From: Steroidobacter agaridevorans
GTDB taxonomy: Bacteria > Pseudomonadota > Gammaproteobacteria > Steroidobacterales > Steroidobacteraceae
Reading direction: 5' to 3'
DNA: 64,000 bases
NCBI RefSeq assembly: GCF_009932555.1
Contig: NZ_BLJO01000006.1
Span: 155,626 to 219,625 of the forward strand
In this document: in pieces, positions 1-9,136 of the stretch
How the letters are laid out: each line of letters begins with the position of its first letter
Position numbering within the stretch: the stretch's first letter is position 1
Notes under the pieces: generated by a model
Seen by the model: only the letters and a program-made list of their open reading frames with translations
The model's database searches: none
What the model was told of the DNA's origin: nothing
Made by a program: the position numbers and the translations under genes

Positions 1-1
1 T

Positions 2-502
2 GCTGTCCGCTTCTTCCTCGTCTCGCGCAAGGCGGATTCGGAGTTTGTCTTCGATATCGATCTGGCGCTGGCCGAGGGCGAAGAGAATCCCGTCTATTAC
101 GTGCAGTACGCGCATGCGCGAGTGTGCAGCGTGTTCCGTCAGCTCCAGGAAAAGGGTCTCACCCACGACCGTGACATTGGCGAGACCAATGTGGAGTTGC
201 TGACAGAGCCGCACGAGAAGGCGCTGATCCGCCGGCTCACCTACTATCCCGAGCTGCTGGAGAACGCCACGCGCGAGCTCGAGCCGCATCAGCTCGCGCA
301 CTATCTGCGTGATCTGGCGGGCGACTTCCATACCTACTACAACGCGCACAAGTTCATCATCGATGACGTGAAGCTGCGCAACGCGCGCCTGAACCTCGTC
401 GCGGCGACCCGACAGGTGCTGGAGAACGGCCTGAAGCTGTTGGGTGTTTCTGCGCCGGAAAAAATGGAATCGAAGAAGGCGGCGACCTCTGGCGAGGAAT
501 GA
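2..502 (+). CDS. argS: Arginyl-tRNA synthetase, C-terminal part
   Basis: The window opens inside this gene; the reading frame runs from base 2. The visible 166 residues match the end of class I arginyl-tRNA synthetase, which charges tRNA-Arg in the cytoplasm. The stretch ENPVYYVQYAHARVCSV is the conserved start of the all-helical anticodon-binding (DALR) domain, and the rest, with LTYYPELLENA and HYLRDLAGDFHTYYN, is typical of that domain. The catalytic domain lies upstream of the window. The SPOR-domain gene follows 72 bases downstream on the same strand, an arrangement often seen in gammaproteobacteria. Identification is firm; the upstream end cannot be seen. Confidence 0.95.
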   Translation, partial: AVRFFLVSRKADSEFVFDIDLALAEGEENPVYYVQYAHARVCSVFRQLQEKGLTHDRDIGETNVELLTEPHEKALIRRLTYYPELLENATRELEPHQLAHYLRDLAGDFHTYYNAHKFIIDDVKLRNARLNLVAATRQVLENGLKLLGVSAPEKMESKKAATSGEE

Positions 503-574
503 CGCACCAGCGCAAACTTACGCGGGTGACCCTTATTTCCTTCTCTCGTCGCTGCTGATTCCACCGTCTGCTTC

Positions 575-1153
575 ATGGCAAAGGACTACAAACATTCCAA
601 GCGCCGCTCCGGCTCGTCCGGCCTGTCGGGCATGGCCGGCTTCGTCTGCGGCCTGGCCCTCGGCCTCGCTGTCGCGCTCGGCGTCTATCTCTTCGACCGC
701 CGAACCGAAGCGCGCCTCGCCGCCCAGCAAACGGCCGCGCCGATGATTCGCGACGAAGCGCAGGCGGAGAACAAGCCTGCGCCCGCGTCACAGGAACAGG
801 CGGAGACCCAGGAATTCGACTTCTACGAAATGCTCCCCAAGTACGAAGTCGTCATCCCCGAGCAGGACGCCCGCGGCGGCGCCGCTCCCGCGGTGGTCGC
901 GGGGCCGGTGGAAAAGCCGGGCGCTTATATCCTGCAGGCGGGCTCGTTCCGTAACTTCAAAGACGCAGATCGCGTGCGGGCGATGATTGCCATGCAGGGT
1001 GTGGAGTCGAAGATCCAGAAGGTGACCATCGACAAAGATACTTGGCACCGCGTGCGCGTCGGGCCGATCACGAACCTGCAGAGACTCGAAGACACTCGCA
1101 GCAAGCTTCGGCAGGCGCAGATCGATGCGCTGGTTATTCGCGTTGGCGAGTAG
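575..1153 (+). CDS. SPOR-domain cell division protein (FtsN-like)
   Basis: A 192-residue single-pass inner-membrane protein. A short basic N-terminus (KHSKRRSG) is followed by one hydrophobic segment at about residues 20-40, a low-complexity Ala/Gln/Glu-rich linker, and a C-terminal SPOR domain at about residues 113-190 (AYILQAGSFRNFKDADRV). SPOR domains bind denuded septal peptidoglycan, so a role at the division site is expected. The layout matches FtsN-type proteins, and position directly after argS is common for this family. It is shorter than E. coli FtsN (about 319 residues), and the N-terminal FtsA-contacting part is only loosely similar, so I call it FtsN-like rather than FtsN. No strong ribosome binding site precedes the ATG. 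Confidence 0.85.
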   Translation: MAKDYKHSKRRSGSSGLSGMAGFVCGLALGLAVALGVYLFDRRTEARLAAQQTAAPMIRDEAQAENKPAPASQEQAETQEFDFYEMLPKYEVVIPEQDARGGAAPAVVAGPVEKPGAYILQAGSFRNFKDADRVRAMIAMQGVESKIQKVTIDKDTWHRVRVGPITNLQRLEDTRSKLRQAQIDALVIRVGE

Positions 1154-1591
1154 CTAGCTCGCTAACGCGGTTGACGCTAACGCGCTCGCGCGCGCCTGGC
1201 GGCAGAGCTGGGGCGTAGGTGGAGGGTCTCGGGAAACTCGCGAGCGTCTTCACTGTCGCTGTAAAGTCGTTCGATGGCTGCCGCACGATTTGCTCAGCGG
1301 CCGCTTCACCGTCAGTGTCGCTCGCTGCGCGCTAACGCGCTGCGAGCTGCAATGCGCATCGTCATCGGTACTGCGAACGTGCAACGGTTTGCTCGAATGG
1401 CGGCGGCGGCCGAGTCACCGTGGTTGCGAACTTCCCGAGACCCTCCACCTTTCCCCAGCTCGAAGAGCGCGACGCGAGACAGCGGCAATGCTGCGATCAG
1501 TGCGGACATGACTGATCTTTCCCGGGGAATAATAAAACTAAAACGTGTTTTCCGGGCCGGCCGCGCGCGATAGCGCAGCGGCAAGGCCCCC
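1154..1591. other. Intergenic region with an inverted-repeat-bounded element, no gene
   Basis: These 438 bases lie between the SPOR gene (plus strand) and the 3' end of ntrX (minus strand), which converge here. Open frames exist (for example 1274-1573) but have no start context or recognisable protein. The stretch holds the long inverted repeat listed separately and several GCTAACGCG-type short repeats near 1160-1190 and 1330. Confidence 0.6.
1205..1461. repeat. 257-bp segment bounded by imperfect 30-bp inverted repeats
   Basis: The left arm (1205-1235) and right arm (1432-1461) are inverted copies of each other. The core GGTGGAGGGTCTCGGGAA at 1218-1235 is matched perfectly by its reverse complement at 1432-1449, and a further GAGCTGGGG (1205-1213) pairs with CCCCAGCTC (1453-1461). 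About 196 non-coding bases separate the cores. The size and symmetry resemble a small non-autonomous mobile element (MITE-like) or a large cruciform-forming repeat. No transposase is present, and I could not confirm a target-site duplication, so its nature is inferred. Confidence 0.5.
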
Positions 1592-2953
1592 TTAGTCTTC
1601 CGCGAGCTGCCGAAAATCGACGCCGAGCGAGCGAAGCTTGCGATAAAGGTGCGTGCGCTCCATCCCGACGCGCTTGGCGAGCTGGCCAACCTTGCCGTTG
1701 CAAAGGATCAGCTGCTGCTGCAAATACGCGCGCTCGAAATGCTCACGAGCCTCGCGCAATGGAAGTGCCAGCAAGTCTTGTTTGACCAACGGCTCGTTAG
1801 TAGGCGCATGCGCCGCCAACTCACGCTCGATCTCATCCAAGCGAATCTCTTCCTCGCCACCGAGGATCAACAACCGCTGCACGAGATTACGCAGCTCGCG
1901 CACGTTGCCCGGCCACGGATAGTTACGCAGGCGGTTCTGCGCGGCGACGCCGAAGCGGCGGAAAGGAAGGTGCTGCTCGTCAACCAGTCGATCAACGTAG
2001 TGACGCAGCAGATCCGGCACATCCTGCGCGTAATCCCGCAGTGGCGGCACGTTCAACGTGATCACATTCAACCGCGACAACAGCTCGAGCCGGACGCCCG
2101 TGCCCTCGGCATTGAGGAAGCGTGACGTCGCGGAGCCGATGATCCGAATGTTCGTCCCAACCGGCGTCGCGCCGCCGACGCGCGTGAAGGTCCGCGTCTC
2201 GAGCGCCGCGACCAGCAAGCCTTGCGCCTTCGGCGGCAGATCTTCCACGCCATTGATGAACAGCACACCGCCCGCCGCCTGTTCAAACACGCCCGCATGG
2301 ACGCCATTCGCATCTTCAGTGCCGAACAGCGCCGCAGCCGCGCCTTCATCACTCACGCCCGTCGCGACGAGTTGCACGAACGGCCCCGACGCGCGCGGGC
2401 TCAACGAATGTATGTAACGAGCGAACGCCTCGCGCCCGCTGCCCGGCTCACCCACGATGAGCACCGGCGTTTCGTGCGGAGAGACCTGCTGAACCTGCTC
2501 ACGAAGCGCGGCCATCGCGCGGCTCTTGCCGACAGGCGCCAGCAGCGGTGGCACCAGCGAGCGCCCCGTCAGACGCTTGTTACGACCGGAATCGAGCGCG
2601 CGCTCGACCGTGCGCAACAGCTTGGCGAGAGACAGCGGCTTCTCGACGAAATCGAATGCTCCGAGACGGGTCGCCTCAACCGCGGTCTCCACGGTGCCGT
2701 GACCCGACATCATGACGACCGGGCAAGATGTACCGTTCGGCTGCACCCATTCGCGCAGCAGGGTGATGCCATCGGTATCGGGCATCCAGATATCGAGCAG
2801 GACCAGATCGGGATCGTGTTGAGCACGCGCCGTGCGTGCCTCCGCGGCGTCCGCGGCGACATCCACTTCGTAACCTTCGTCCGCCAGGATCTCCTTGAGA
2901 AGCCCGCGGATTTCGCTCTCGTCATCGACGACTAGTATGCGTGCAGCACTCAT
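1592..2953 (-). CDS. ntrX: NtrX-like response regulator with degenerate AAA+ domain
   Basis: 453 residues from the ATG at 2953, which overlaps the ntrY stop codon as ATGA. Order: receiver domain (residues 5-120, phospho-acceptor D54 in LLDIWMPD), AAA+ region of sigma54-activator type (about 137-375), and C-terminal Fis-type helix-turn-helix (about 412-448). The partner is the kinase encoded just upstream. The AAA+ part has lost key residues. Walker A reads GEPGSGRE with Arg174 where Lys is expected. Walker B reads LFING instead of LFLDE. The GAFTGA sigma54-contact loop is replaced by GTEDANGVHAG. ATP hydrolysis and sigma54 activation are therefore unlikely; it probably acts as a phosphorylation-controlled DNA binder. 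NtrX proteins lacking GAFTGA are known in alphaproteobacteria, but loss of both Walker motifs is a further step. Confidence 0.88.
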   Translation of the reverse strand: MSAARILVVDDESEIRGLLKEILADEGYEVDVAADAAEARTARAQHDPDLVLLDIWMPDTDGITLLREWVQPNGTSCPVVMMSGHGTVETAVEATRLGAFDFVEKPLSLAKLLRTVERALDSGRNKRLTGRSLVPPLLAPVGKSRAMAALREQVQQVSPHETPVLIVGEPGSGREAFARYIHSLSPRASGPFVQLVATGVSDEGAAAALFGTEDANGVHAGVFEQAAGGVLFINGVEDLPPKAQGLLVAALETRTFTRVGGATPVGTNIRIIGSATSRFLNAEGTGVRLELLSRLNVITLNVPPLRDYAQDVPDLLRHYVDRLVDEQHLPFRRFGVAAQNRLRNYPWPGNVRELRNLVQRLLILGGEEEIRLDEIERELAAHAPTNEPLVKQDLLALPLREAREHFERAYLQQQLILCNGKVGQLAKRVGMERTHLYRKLRSLGVDFRQLAED

Positions 2954-5181
2954 GCCCGCTCCCTCCTCGGTCCGGCGCGCCGTTCGCGAATCGGACCGCC
3001 GCCGCGGACCGCAGTCAACGGCAACTCGATACACACCCGCGCACCTCCTGTGCGTACATTATCGGCAGCAATGGCCCCGCCGTGCTCTTCGACTATTTTT
3101 TTCACAATCGCGAGTCCCAGGCCCGTGCCTTTCGGTTTGGTCGTTACATAGGGATCGAACACCTGGCCGATCACGTCCGGCCGGAAGCCCGGTCCATTGT
3201 CCTCGACGACGATCTCCGCCGCGCGGGCGGCCGTCGCCCCGCTGCCCTTCTCGATCAGTTGCGTCACCACGCGCACCGACGGATTCGGTACCCCCTCCAG
3301 CGCTTCCCATGCATTGGCCAGCAGATTATGGATGATTTGCCGCATGCGGCCACGGTCGGCCTCGATCTCCGGCAGCCCCTTCTGCAGCTGCAGGGTCGTG
3401 CCCGGCCGGCCGGGCGCGCGATACAGTTCCGCCACTTCGCCGATGAGCTGGTTCAGGTCGAATCGTGACACATCCATCTCCGGCGCGCGCGCGTACTCGC
3501 TGAAGGCGTTGACCATCTCTTTCATGGCCTCCACCTGCTGGACGATGGTGTGGGTGGCGCGGTCCAACACCTGGCCCTGGGTCGCGTCGATATGTCCCAA
3601 CAGCTTATGACGCAGCCGTTCCGCGGATAGTTGGATAGGGGTCAGTGGATTCTTGATTTCGTGCGCCAGGCGCCGCGCGACCTCGCCCCAAGCCGCGTCG
3701 CGCTGGGCTTGCAGGAGGGCGGTGATGTCGTCGAACACGATGACATAGCCGCCGGGCGTCTGATCCTCGCCGGAGAGCGTAGTACAAGCACACATCAGGA
3801 TGCGCCGGGTCGATTCGCCCTGAAGCACCAACTGCTCGCGCCACTCGCTCTGCCCCGCGGCCAGATGCGCGCTACAGGTGGACCGGAACTGCTCGAACAG
3901 CGCGCTCTCGCTGCCCGTATCCGACAGCGGCTTGCCGATCAGCGTGTCCACATCCACGGCAAGAATGGAGCATGCCGCCTCGTTCGCGGTACGAATGGTC
4001 CGATCGGGCTCGAGCGAAATCACGCCCGTGGACAGTCGCGCCAGAATGACCGAGAGATTGGCGCGCTCGGCTTCGACAGCCTGTTGGACACGCCGGGTTT
4101 CTTCGCGAGACTTCGCGAGGCGCTTGGTCATGTCGTTGAACGAATGCACGAGGATGCCCATCTCGTCGTGCGAGGTCAGAGGCAATCGCAGATCGAAGTC
4201 ACCCTTCGCCACCGCGCGCGTACCCGCGACCAGATCCTGGATCGGACGCACCAAACGCCGCGCAGCCCAAAACGCGCCGTACAGCGCGCCGAACAATGAC
4301 AACAGCAATACCAATGTCAGCGTCAGCGTGAAGCTGGTTTTCAGCGGCTCGCGCAAGCGCGCTTTCTCGCCGTAACGCTGATAGGAAGATTCGACCGTGT
4401 CGGCCAGCTCGCCGAGTCGTCGCTCGACGGGATAGATGGCCTGCAATACGCGCATCTCGTCACCGGGCAACACCTGCGGCACACGCACCGCCGTGCGTAC
4501 GAGATAACCGCCGCCCGCGGCGGGATCGAGTGCAACGTAGTCGCGCCCCTGACGAACTTGCATCGTCATCTCGTCGCTCAACGGCGCGGGCACGATCTCA
4601 CTGAGTCGATCGGAGCTGGTCGCGAGGATGCGGCTGTTCGATGCCACCAGCGTGAGCTCGACTGCTTCACTCTCACGGCGCAACTCATCGAGCGCCTGGA
4701 ACGCGCCGACCCGCACGGGAGCAATGCGAGCCGCAACGGAGCGCGTACGCTCGAGATACTCGCGCATGCGCAGATCGAGCGCGGCCCGCGACAGCGTCAA
4801 TGCGTCTTCCAGGCCCTGGCGAATCTCGACGTGGAACCAGCTGTCGATGCCGCGGTTGAGAAACACGACCGAGAAATAGAACACCAGCAGCAGCGGCGCC
4901 ATGGCGAGCGTCGCCGACATCCACACCATGCGCGCTTCGAGACGCGAGCCGACTACTCGCTTGCGCCAGTCGCGCACCAGCTGCGCGAGGCGGCCCCCGA
5001 TCAGAATCAGCAGGACCAGCAGGCCCGCGACGTTGACGCCGACGATGAAGGGATGCAGGTCGCTGAAGTGCGCCGACTGCTGCACGGTCTGCGCCATGAT
5101 GAGCAGCGCAGCCACCCACAGCCCCGATCCGATGAGCACCAGGATCGAGACCAGCGTGCGTTTCAGAGTTGCGGCGACCAT
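2950..5181 (-). CDS. ntrY: NtrY-like membrane sensor histidine kinase
   Basis: 743 residues if started at the ATG at 5181; a GTG at 5190 in the same frame is an alternative. Three transmembrane segments lie near the N-terminus (about 7-30, 43-65, 85-107), then an extracytoplasmic region and a fourth segment around 285-310. A HAMP domain (LVRPIQDLVAGTRAV) follows, then a PAS domain, a HisKA box with the phospho-accepting His in RLAHEIKNPLTP, and a HATPase domain with N box (HNLLANAWEAL), G1 (VEDNGPGF) and G2 (GTGLGLAIV). This is the NtrY architecture, and the coupled NtrX supports it. The start overlaps the end of the DUF4390 gene, so rsmB, DUF4390, ntrY and ntrX look like one transcript. The signal sensed is unknown; nitrogen or redox control is typical of the family. 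Confidence 0.92.
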   Translation of the reverse strand: MVAATLKRTLVSILVLIGSGLWVAALLIMAQTVQQSAHFSDLHPFIVGVNVAGLLVLLILIGGRLAQLVRDWRKRVVGSRLEARMVWMSATLAMAPLLLVFYFSVVFLNRGIDSWFHVEIRQGLEDALTLSRAALDLRMREYLERTRSVAARIAPVRVGAFQALDELRRESEAVELTLVASNSRILATSSDRLSEIVPAPLSDEMTMQVRQGRDYVALDPAAGGGYLVRTAVRVPQVLPGDEMRVLQAIYPVERRLGELADTVESSYQRYGEKARLREPLKTSFTLTLTLVLLLSLFGALYGAFWAARRLVRPIQDLVAGTRAVAKGDFDLRLPLTSHDEMGILVHSFNDMTKRLAKSREETRRVQQAVEAERANLSVILARLSTGVISLEPDRTIRTANEAACSILAVDVDTLIGKPLSDTGSESALFEQFRSTCSAHLAAGQSEWREQLVLQGESTRRILMCACTTLSGEDQTPGGYVIVFDDITALLQAQRDAAWGEVARRLAHEIKNPLTPIQLSAERLRHKLLGHIDATQGQVLDRATHTIVQQVEAMKEMVNAFSEYARAPEMDVSRFDLNQLIGEVAELYRAPGRPGTTLQLQKGLPEIEADRGRMRQIIHNLLANAWEALEGVPNPSVRVVTQLIEKGSGATAARAAEIVVEDNGPGFRPDVIGQVFDPYVTTKPKGTGLGLAIVKKIVEEHGGAIAADNVRTGGARVCIELPLTAVRGGGPIRERRAGPRRERA

Positions 5182-5792
5182 GTGTACCACTCGCTGCGCT
5201 GCCGCCAGTCGTCCGACCAGAACAGCACGAAGCGCAAGGCATCGGGCATCGTGCGCACATCGAGATTACCGCGCACGCTGATTTCGTGCCGCCGGTTCGG
5301 CGACACCAGCGCCTGGTCCAGGATGGGCAGGCGGCTGATCACGCGCAGGGCATCGAGCGCGGCGTCCAGCGTCGCATAAGACGCTTGGTCGCCGCTATTC
5401 AAATTGCGCACCAGATAACGCTCGCTGAGCGCGCGGTACGCCAGTTCATAGGATTGATCGAGTGTCGCGACCGTCTCGTCCAGCCAATAGCTGCGCCGAC
5501 GTTTGACGACGATCTCCAGGTGCAACGTGAGCGGCACCCCCTCGCGGATGGCGGCCCGCGCGCCCTCGGGCAGGTCGAAGTTGAGCGTGGCGTTCAGCTC
5601 GTAGACGCCCTCGGCCGGCTCGACATAAGCGGAACGGATCTCAAAGCGCGGCGGAGCCTGGGCGGACGCGGCCGGCCCGAGCAGGCAGCCAAGCACCGCC
5701 GCCAACGCCATGAGCCACGCCAAAGCGCGCTGAACGATCGCGTCCAGCGCACTCGGGCAAAGCACATTGGGCCAGGGTGGGCTTGCCGCCAC
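5163..5792 (-). CDS. DUF4390 family secreted protein
   Basis: About 209 residues from a GTG at 5792; an internal ATG at 5711 is an alternative start. A hydrophobic stretch ending in GPAASAQA looks like a signal peptide cleaved by signal peptidase I, so the product is probably periplasmic. The mature part (FEIRSAYVEPAEGVYELNA and SYELAYRALSERYLVRNL) matches the DUF4390 family, all-beta proteins of unknown function. In gammaproteobacteria these genes sit between rsmB and a sensor kinase, as here: 9 bases after rsmB and overlapping ntrY. That fixed position suggests a periplasmic partner or modulator of NtrY, which is inference only. Confidence 0.85.
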   Translation of the reverse strand: MAASPPWPNVLCPSALDAIVQRALAWLMALAAVLGCLLGPAASAQAPPRFEIRSAYVEPAEGVYELNATLNFDLPEGARAAIREGVPLTLHLEIVVKRRRSYWLDETVATLDQSYELAYRALSERYLVRNLNSGDQASYATLDAALDALRVISRLPILDQALVSPNRRHEISVRGNLDVRTMPDALRFVLFWSDDWRQRSEWYTWSPQL

Positions 5793-5801
5793 GGAGCATC
5801 C

Positions 5802-7190
5802 TTAACCGAGATTACGGGACGAGTTCATGTTGGTTGATGCAGGCAGGACCGCGCTTGGGCCGCGCGGCTTCTCGAGCAGAGCATAATAAAAACCATCCAT
5901 CCCCGCGGAACCCGCTGCGATTCTTAAGCCATGAGCGCCGACACGCGTTCCCTCCCCGATGGGCGGCAGCGCCTGCAGCCTCTCGCCAGTGACATCGCGC
6001 GCGCTCGGCTCGTCACGCAGAAAGTCCGCGATTACCGCGGTGGTCTCGACCTGTAAGGCGGAGCAGCTGGCGTAAAGCAATCTGCCACCCGGCAGCAGCA
6101 GCGGCCACAAAGCCCGCAACAGCTGCGACTGGCGCGCCGCCAGCGCCGCGATGTCATCGCTCCGGCGCAGCAGCTTGATATCCGGATGACGCCGAATCAC
6201 GCCGGTCGCCGAGCACGGCACATCGAGCAAGATGCGGTTGAACGGTTTGCCGTCCCACCATTTCGCCGGCTCGGCGGCATCGGCCGCGAGCACCTGCGCG
6301 GTGACGCCCAATCTCTGCAGGTTCTGCGAGACGCGCGTCAACCGCTCGGGAGAAACATCGACCGCGGTAAGCGCCGCAAGTTCAGGCGCCAGCTCGAGCA
6401 GGTGACCCGTTTTGCCTCCCGGCGCGGCACACGCGTCGAGGATGCGCTCGCCTGCTTGCGGATCGAGCAGATGGCCCGCGAGCTGCGCGGCGGCGTCCTG
6501 CACCGACACCAGTCCCTCGGCGAAGCCCGGTAAATCGCTGACATCCATTGCCCGGTCGAGCAACAGTGCCGTGTCATCGAACGCGCTGGCGAGCACACCG
6601 ATCTGCGTTGCCTGCAATTGCTCGCGATAGTTCGCAGCCGTGACGCGCGCCCGATTCACGCGGATCCAGAATGGCGGCCGCTGATTGTTCGCATCGAGAA
6701 TGTCGTTGGCCCGATCGCCCCAATCCTTGCGCAACTTTTCGACGAGCCAGCGCGGATGCGCGCTGCGCACAGCCAGATCGCGATCGATCTTCGGCAGCAA
6801 CTGCGCTTGCTCGCGCTGACAACGGCGCAAGATTGCATTGACCAATCCTGAAGCGCGCGGCTGTTTGAGCACTCTCGTCGCTGCGACGGTCTCCGCAACC
6901 GCCGCATGCGCGGGAATATCTGTGTATATCAGCTGACACAGGCCGACGATGGCGAGCGCACGGATCTCGGGCTCGAGCGTTTGATTGGGCCGGCTCAGCA
7001 GGCGGGCGAGCAACGCGTCGAGGCGTATGTACCAGCGAATGCTGTCGTAACTCAGCGACCGCAGCAGTCCACGCTCTTGTTTGTTACTCGTGCTTTCGGC
7101 GCTCAGCACCGCATCGAGCGAACGGCCGTGCTCGACGACTTCCGCGACGATCCTCGCGGCTCTTGCTCTGACTGCGGCTGATGCGCTCAC
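5802..7190 (-). CDS. rsmB: 16S rRNA (cytosine-967-C5)-methyltransferase RsmB
   Basis: 462 residues from a GTG at 7190 that overlaps the fmt stop codon (GTGA). The open frame extends much further upstream, but that part is the antisense of fmt, and family proteins begin where this GTG is. Residues 1-140 form the NusB-like RNA-binding domain. The methyltransferase domain follows with the SAM loop LDACAAPGGKTGHLLEL and both catalytic cysteines, in DVPCSATGV and YASCSALQ. It modifies C967 of 16S rRNA with S-adenosylmethionine. Coupling to fmt and def is a widely conserved translation-related gene order. Confidence 0.95.
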   Translation of the reverse strand: MSASAAVRARAARIVAEVVEHGRSLDAVLSAESTSNKQERGLLRSLSYDSIRWYIRLDALLARLLSRPNQTLEPEIRALAIVGLCQLIYTDIPAHAAVAETVAATRVLKQPRASGLVNAILRRCQREQAQLLPKIDRDLAVRSAHPRWLVEKLRKDWGDRANDILDANNQRPPFWIRVNRARVTAANYREQLQATQIGVLASAFDDTALLLDRAMDVSDLPGFAEGLVSVQDAAAQLAGHLLDPQAGERILDACAAPGGKTGHLLELAPELAALTAVDVSPERLTRVSQNLQRLGVTAQVLAADAAEPAKWWDGKPFNRILLDVPCSATGVIRRHPDIKLLRRSDDIAALAARQSQLLRALWPLLLPGGRLLYASCSALQVETTAVIADFLRDEPSARDVTGERLQALPPIGEGTRVGAHGLRIAAGSAGMDGFYYALLEKPRGPSAVLPASTNMNSSRNLG

Positions 7191-8128
7191 GAGCCAAAGA
7201 CCGCGCCTTCCAGGCGATGCGCTCTGAGGAAATCCGCAGCCGGCATGGCCTTGCGACCCGCCGCTTGCACGCGCGTGAGCTGCAACGTTCCAGCGACCGT
7301 CGCAACTTCGATGCCGTCGCTGCTCGTCGCGATGACAGTGCCCGGCGCCGCGGACGATTTCTTGTCCGTGGGCGTCGCTTCCCAAACGCGCAGCTGCTGA
7401 CCGTTCCAACGAGTCTCGGCAATGGGCCACGGATTGAATGCACGCACGTGTCGATCGATTTCAATCGCGGATTTGGACCAGTCGATCAGCGCTTCTTCCT
7501 TGCGAATTTTCGCGGCGTACGTTGCGCCTTCCTTCGGCTGTTCTCGCGGCGTGGCCTTGCCCGCCGCGATTGCGTCGATCGCTTCGATCACTGCTTCGGC
7601 GCCGAGCGTCGACAAGCGATCGTGCAGACTCGACGCCGTTTCGCGCGCGCCAATCGGAGTCACGCGCTCGAGGAGCATCGGGCCGGTGTCGAGCCCGACG
7701 TCCATTTGCATGATGGTCACGCCGCTCTCGTGATCTCCCGCCTGAATCGCGCGCTGAATCGGCGCGGCTCCACGCCATCGAGGCAGCAGCGACGCATGAA
7801 TGTTCACGCAACCGAGCCGCGGCGTGTCGAGCACTGCTTTCGGCAGCAGCAGTCCATACGCGACGACGATCATCAAATCGGCCTGGTATTGCGCGAGGCG
7901 CTCCACCGCCGCGGGATCTTTCAACGTCGGCGGCTGTTCGACTGGCAACTGATGTTTGAGCGCACACTGCTTTACCGCACTCATCGTCACCTGTTGGCCA
8001 CGGCCAGCGGGCCGGTCCGGCTGTGTATAAACAGCGAGCACGCGATGACGCGAGGCGACTAACGCTTCCAGCGGCGGCACGGAGAACTCGGGCGTGCCGG
8101 CGAAGATGAGTGACAACTGGGATGACAT
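7187..8128 (-). CDS. fmt: Methionyl-tRNA formyltransferase
   Basis: 313 residues, the usual length. The N-terminus SLIFAGTPEFSVPPLEAL is the family hallmark and the catalytic/formyl-folate region HASLLPRWRGAAPIQRAI is intact. The C-terminal tRNA-binding domain with RAFNPWPIAETRW is complete. The enzyme formylates Met-tRNA-fMet using 10-formyltetrahydrofolate before initiation. It lies 115 bases downstream of def, with a terminator-like hairpin between them, and its stop codon overlaps the rsmB start. Confidence 0.96.
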   Translation of the reverse strand: MSSQLSLIFAGTPEFSVPPLEALVASRHRVLAVYTQPDRPAGRGQQVTMSAVKQCALKHQLPVEQPPTLKDPAAVERLAQYQADLMIVVAYGLLLPKAVLDTPRLGCVNIHASLLPRWRGAAPIQRAIQAGDHESGVTIMQMDVGLDTGPMLLERVTPIGARETASSLHDRLSTLGAEAVIEAIDAIAAGKATPREQPKEGATYAAKIRKEEALIDWSKSAIEIDRHVRAFNPWPIAETRWNGQQLRVWEATPTDKKSSAAPGTVIATSSDGIEVATVAGTLQLTRVQAAGRKAMPAADFLRAHRLEGAVFGS

Positions 8129-8204
8129 CGAAACTCAACCGGAGTGGTGGCGAGCAGTTTAAGTGTTCGTATTGGACTTCGCGCCACCGGACACCCGCCC
8201 AGAA

Positions 8205-8230
8205 ACAGAGAGGGGCCTTTCGGCCCCGCT
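8205..8230 (-). terminator. Hairpin between def and fmt
   Basis: GGGGCC at 8212-8217 pairs with GGCCCC at 8222-8227 around a TTTC/GAAA tetraloop; on the minus strand the hairpin is followed by a pyrimidine-rich run (CTCTCTGTTTCTG). It may partly terminate the def transcript before fmt. The T-run is weak, so read-through is likely. Confidence 0.5.
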
Positions 8231-8243
8231 CTTGCAACAACCG

Positions 8244-8780
8244 TCAGAGCGCCTTGCTCCGACCGCGAGCCGCGTCGGCGGCCTTTTCCTTGCGATCCTT
8301 CTCCAGTTTCTTGCGGATCCGGGTGCGCTTCAGGTCGGACAGGTAGTCGACGAACAGCTTGCCTTCCAGATGATCCATTTCGTGCTGAATGCACACGGCC
8401 AGCAGGCCATCGGTGTCGAGCTCGAACTGCTTGCCGTCGCGATCCAACGCCCGCACGCGGATGCGGTCGGCGCGTTTGACCTTCTCGTAGATGCCGGGCA
8501 CCGAGAGGCAACCCTCTTCGGTCTCTTCCATGCCGCTATGGCTGACGATCTCGGGGTTGATCAGCGTCAGGCGCTGATTGCGCTGCTCGCTGATGTCGAT
8601 GACCAGCAGCCGCTTATGAACGTTGACCTGGGTCGCGGCCAAACCGATGCCGGGAGCGGCGTACATGGTCTCGAACATGTCGTCGATCAGCTTGCGCAGG
8701 GCGGCATCCACCTGTTCCACGGGCTGCGCTTTGGTGCGCAGGCGCGGATCGGGGAATTCGAGAATCGGAAGTAGTGCCAT
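8244..8780 (-). CDS. def: Peptide deformylase
   Basis: 178 residues from the ATG at 8780; the frame stays open upstream but family proteins start [14 protein letters not shown]. All three metal/active-site motifs are present: [18 protein letters not shown] (metal-binding Cys) and [12 protein letters not shown] (two metal His plus catalytic Glu). It removes the formyl group from nascent proteins, the counterpart of fmt downstream. The C-terminus is a long charged tail rich in Lys/Arg (about residues 150-178), common in proteobacterial deformylases and thought to contact the ribosome. Confidence 0.96.
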   Translation of the reverse strand: MALLPILEFPDPRLRTKAQPVEQVDAALRKLIDDMFETMYAAPGIGLAATQVNVHKRLLVIDISEQRNQRLTLINPEIVSHSGMEETEEGCLSVPGIYEKVKRADRIRVRALDRDGKQFELDTDGLLAVCIQHEMDHLEGKLFVDYLSDLKRTRIRKKLEKDRKEKAADAARGRSKAL

Positions 8781-9136
8781 GTTCGAAAACGTCAGAAGGT
8801 GGAGACTTGTCGCCCGGTCGATAGGCATTGTGCAGCCGAATCCGCTGGACACAAGCCCCCGGCCCCCTACTTGCGCCCCAACTCGTGGCTATGGCTGCCA
8901 TAGAAGGTGCGAATTCGGTGGCCCTCGAGGGTGGCGGAGGCAGGAATGAGAACCACGTCGCGGGCTGAAGCCCCATTTCTGCACTCGTTGCAATGATGCT
9001 GCTAAAGTTCGGCCACTGTTGAACTTAATCTCGGCCCCGACCGTGTTTTTTGCGCGCCGGTACAAAGCCTTAGGCGTCGCAGGAGCACCCTCGGGCGCCG
9101 CTGTTCAGGGACTCTAATGGGAGCTCGTTGAAGCGC
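8781..9136. promoter_or_regulatory. Divergent intergenic region def / LysM gene
   Basis: About 350 bases separate the divergent def (minus) and LysM (plus) starts, so promoters for both must lie here. I see no confident sigma70 pair or operator. A GGGAG at 9119-9123 is the nearest ribosome binding site to the LysM gene start. Confidence 0.4.

Noticed and set aside
1274..1573. Small frame in the intergenic repeat region
   Set aside because: No start context, Arg/Ala-rich noise composition, and it lies across the inverted repeat.
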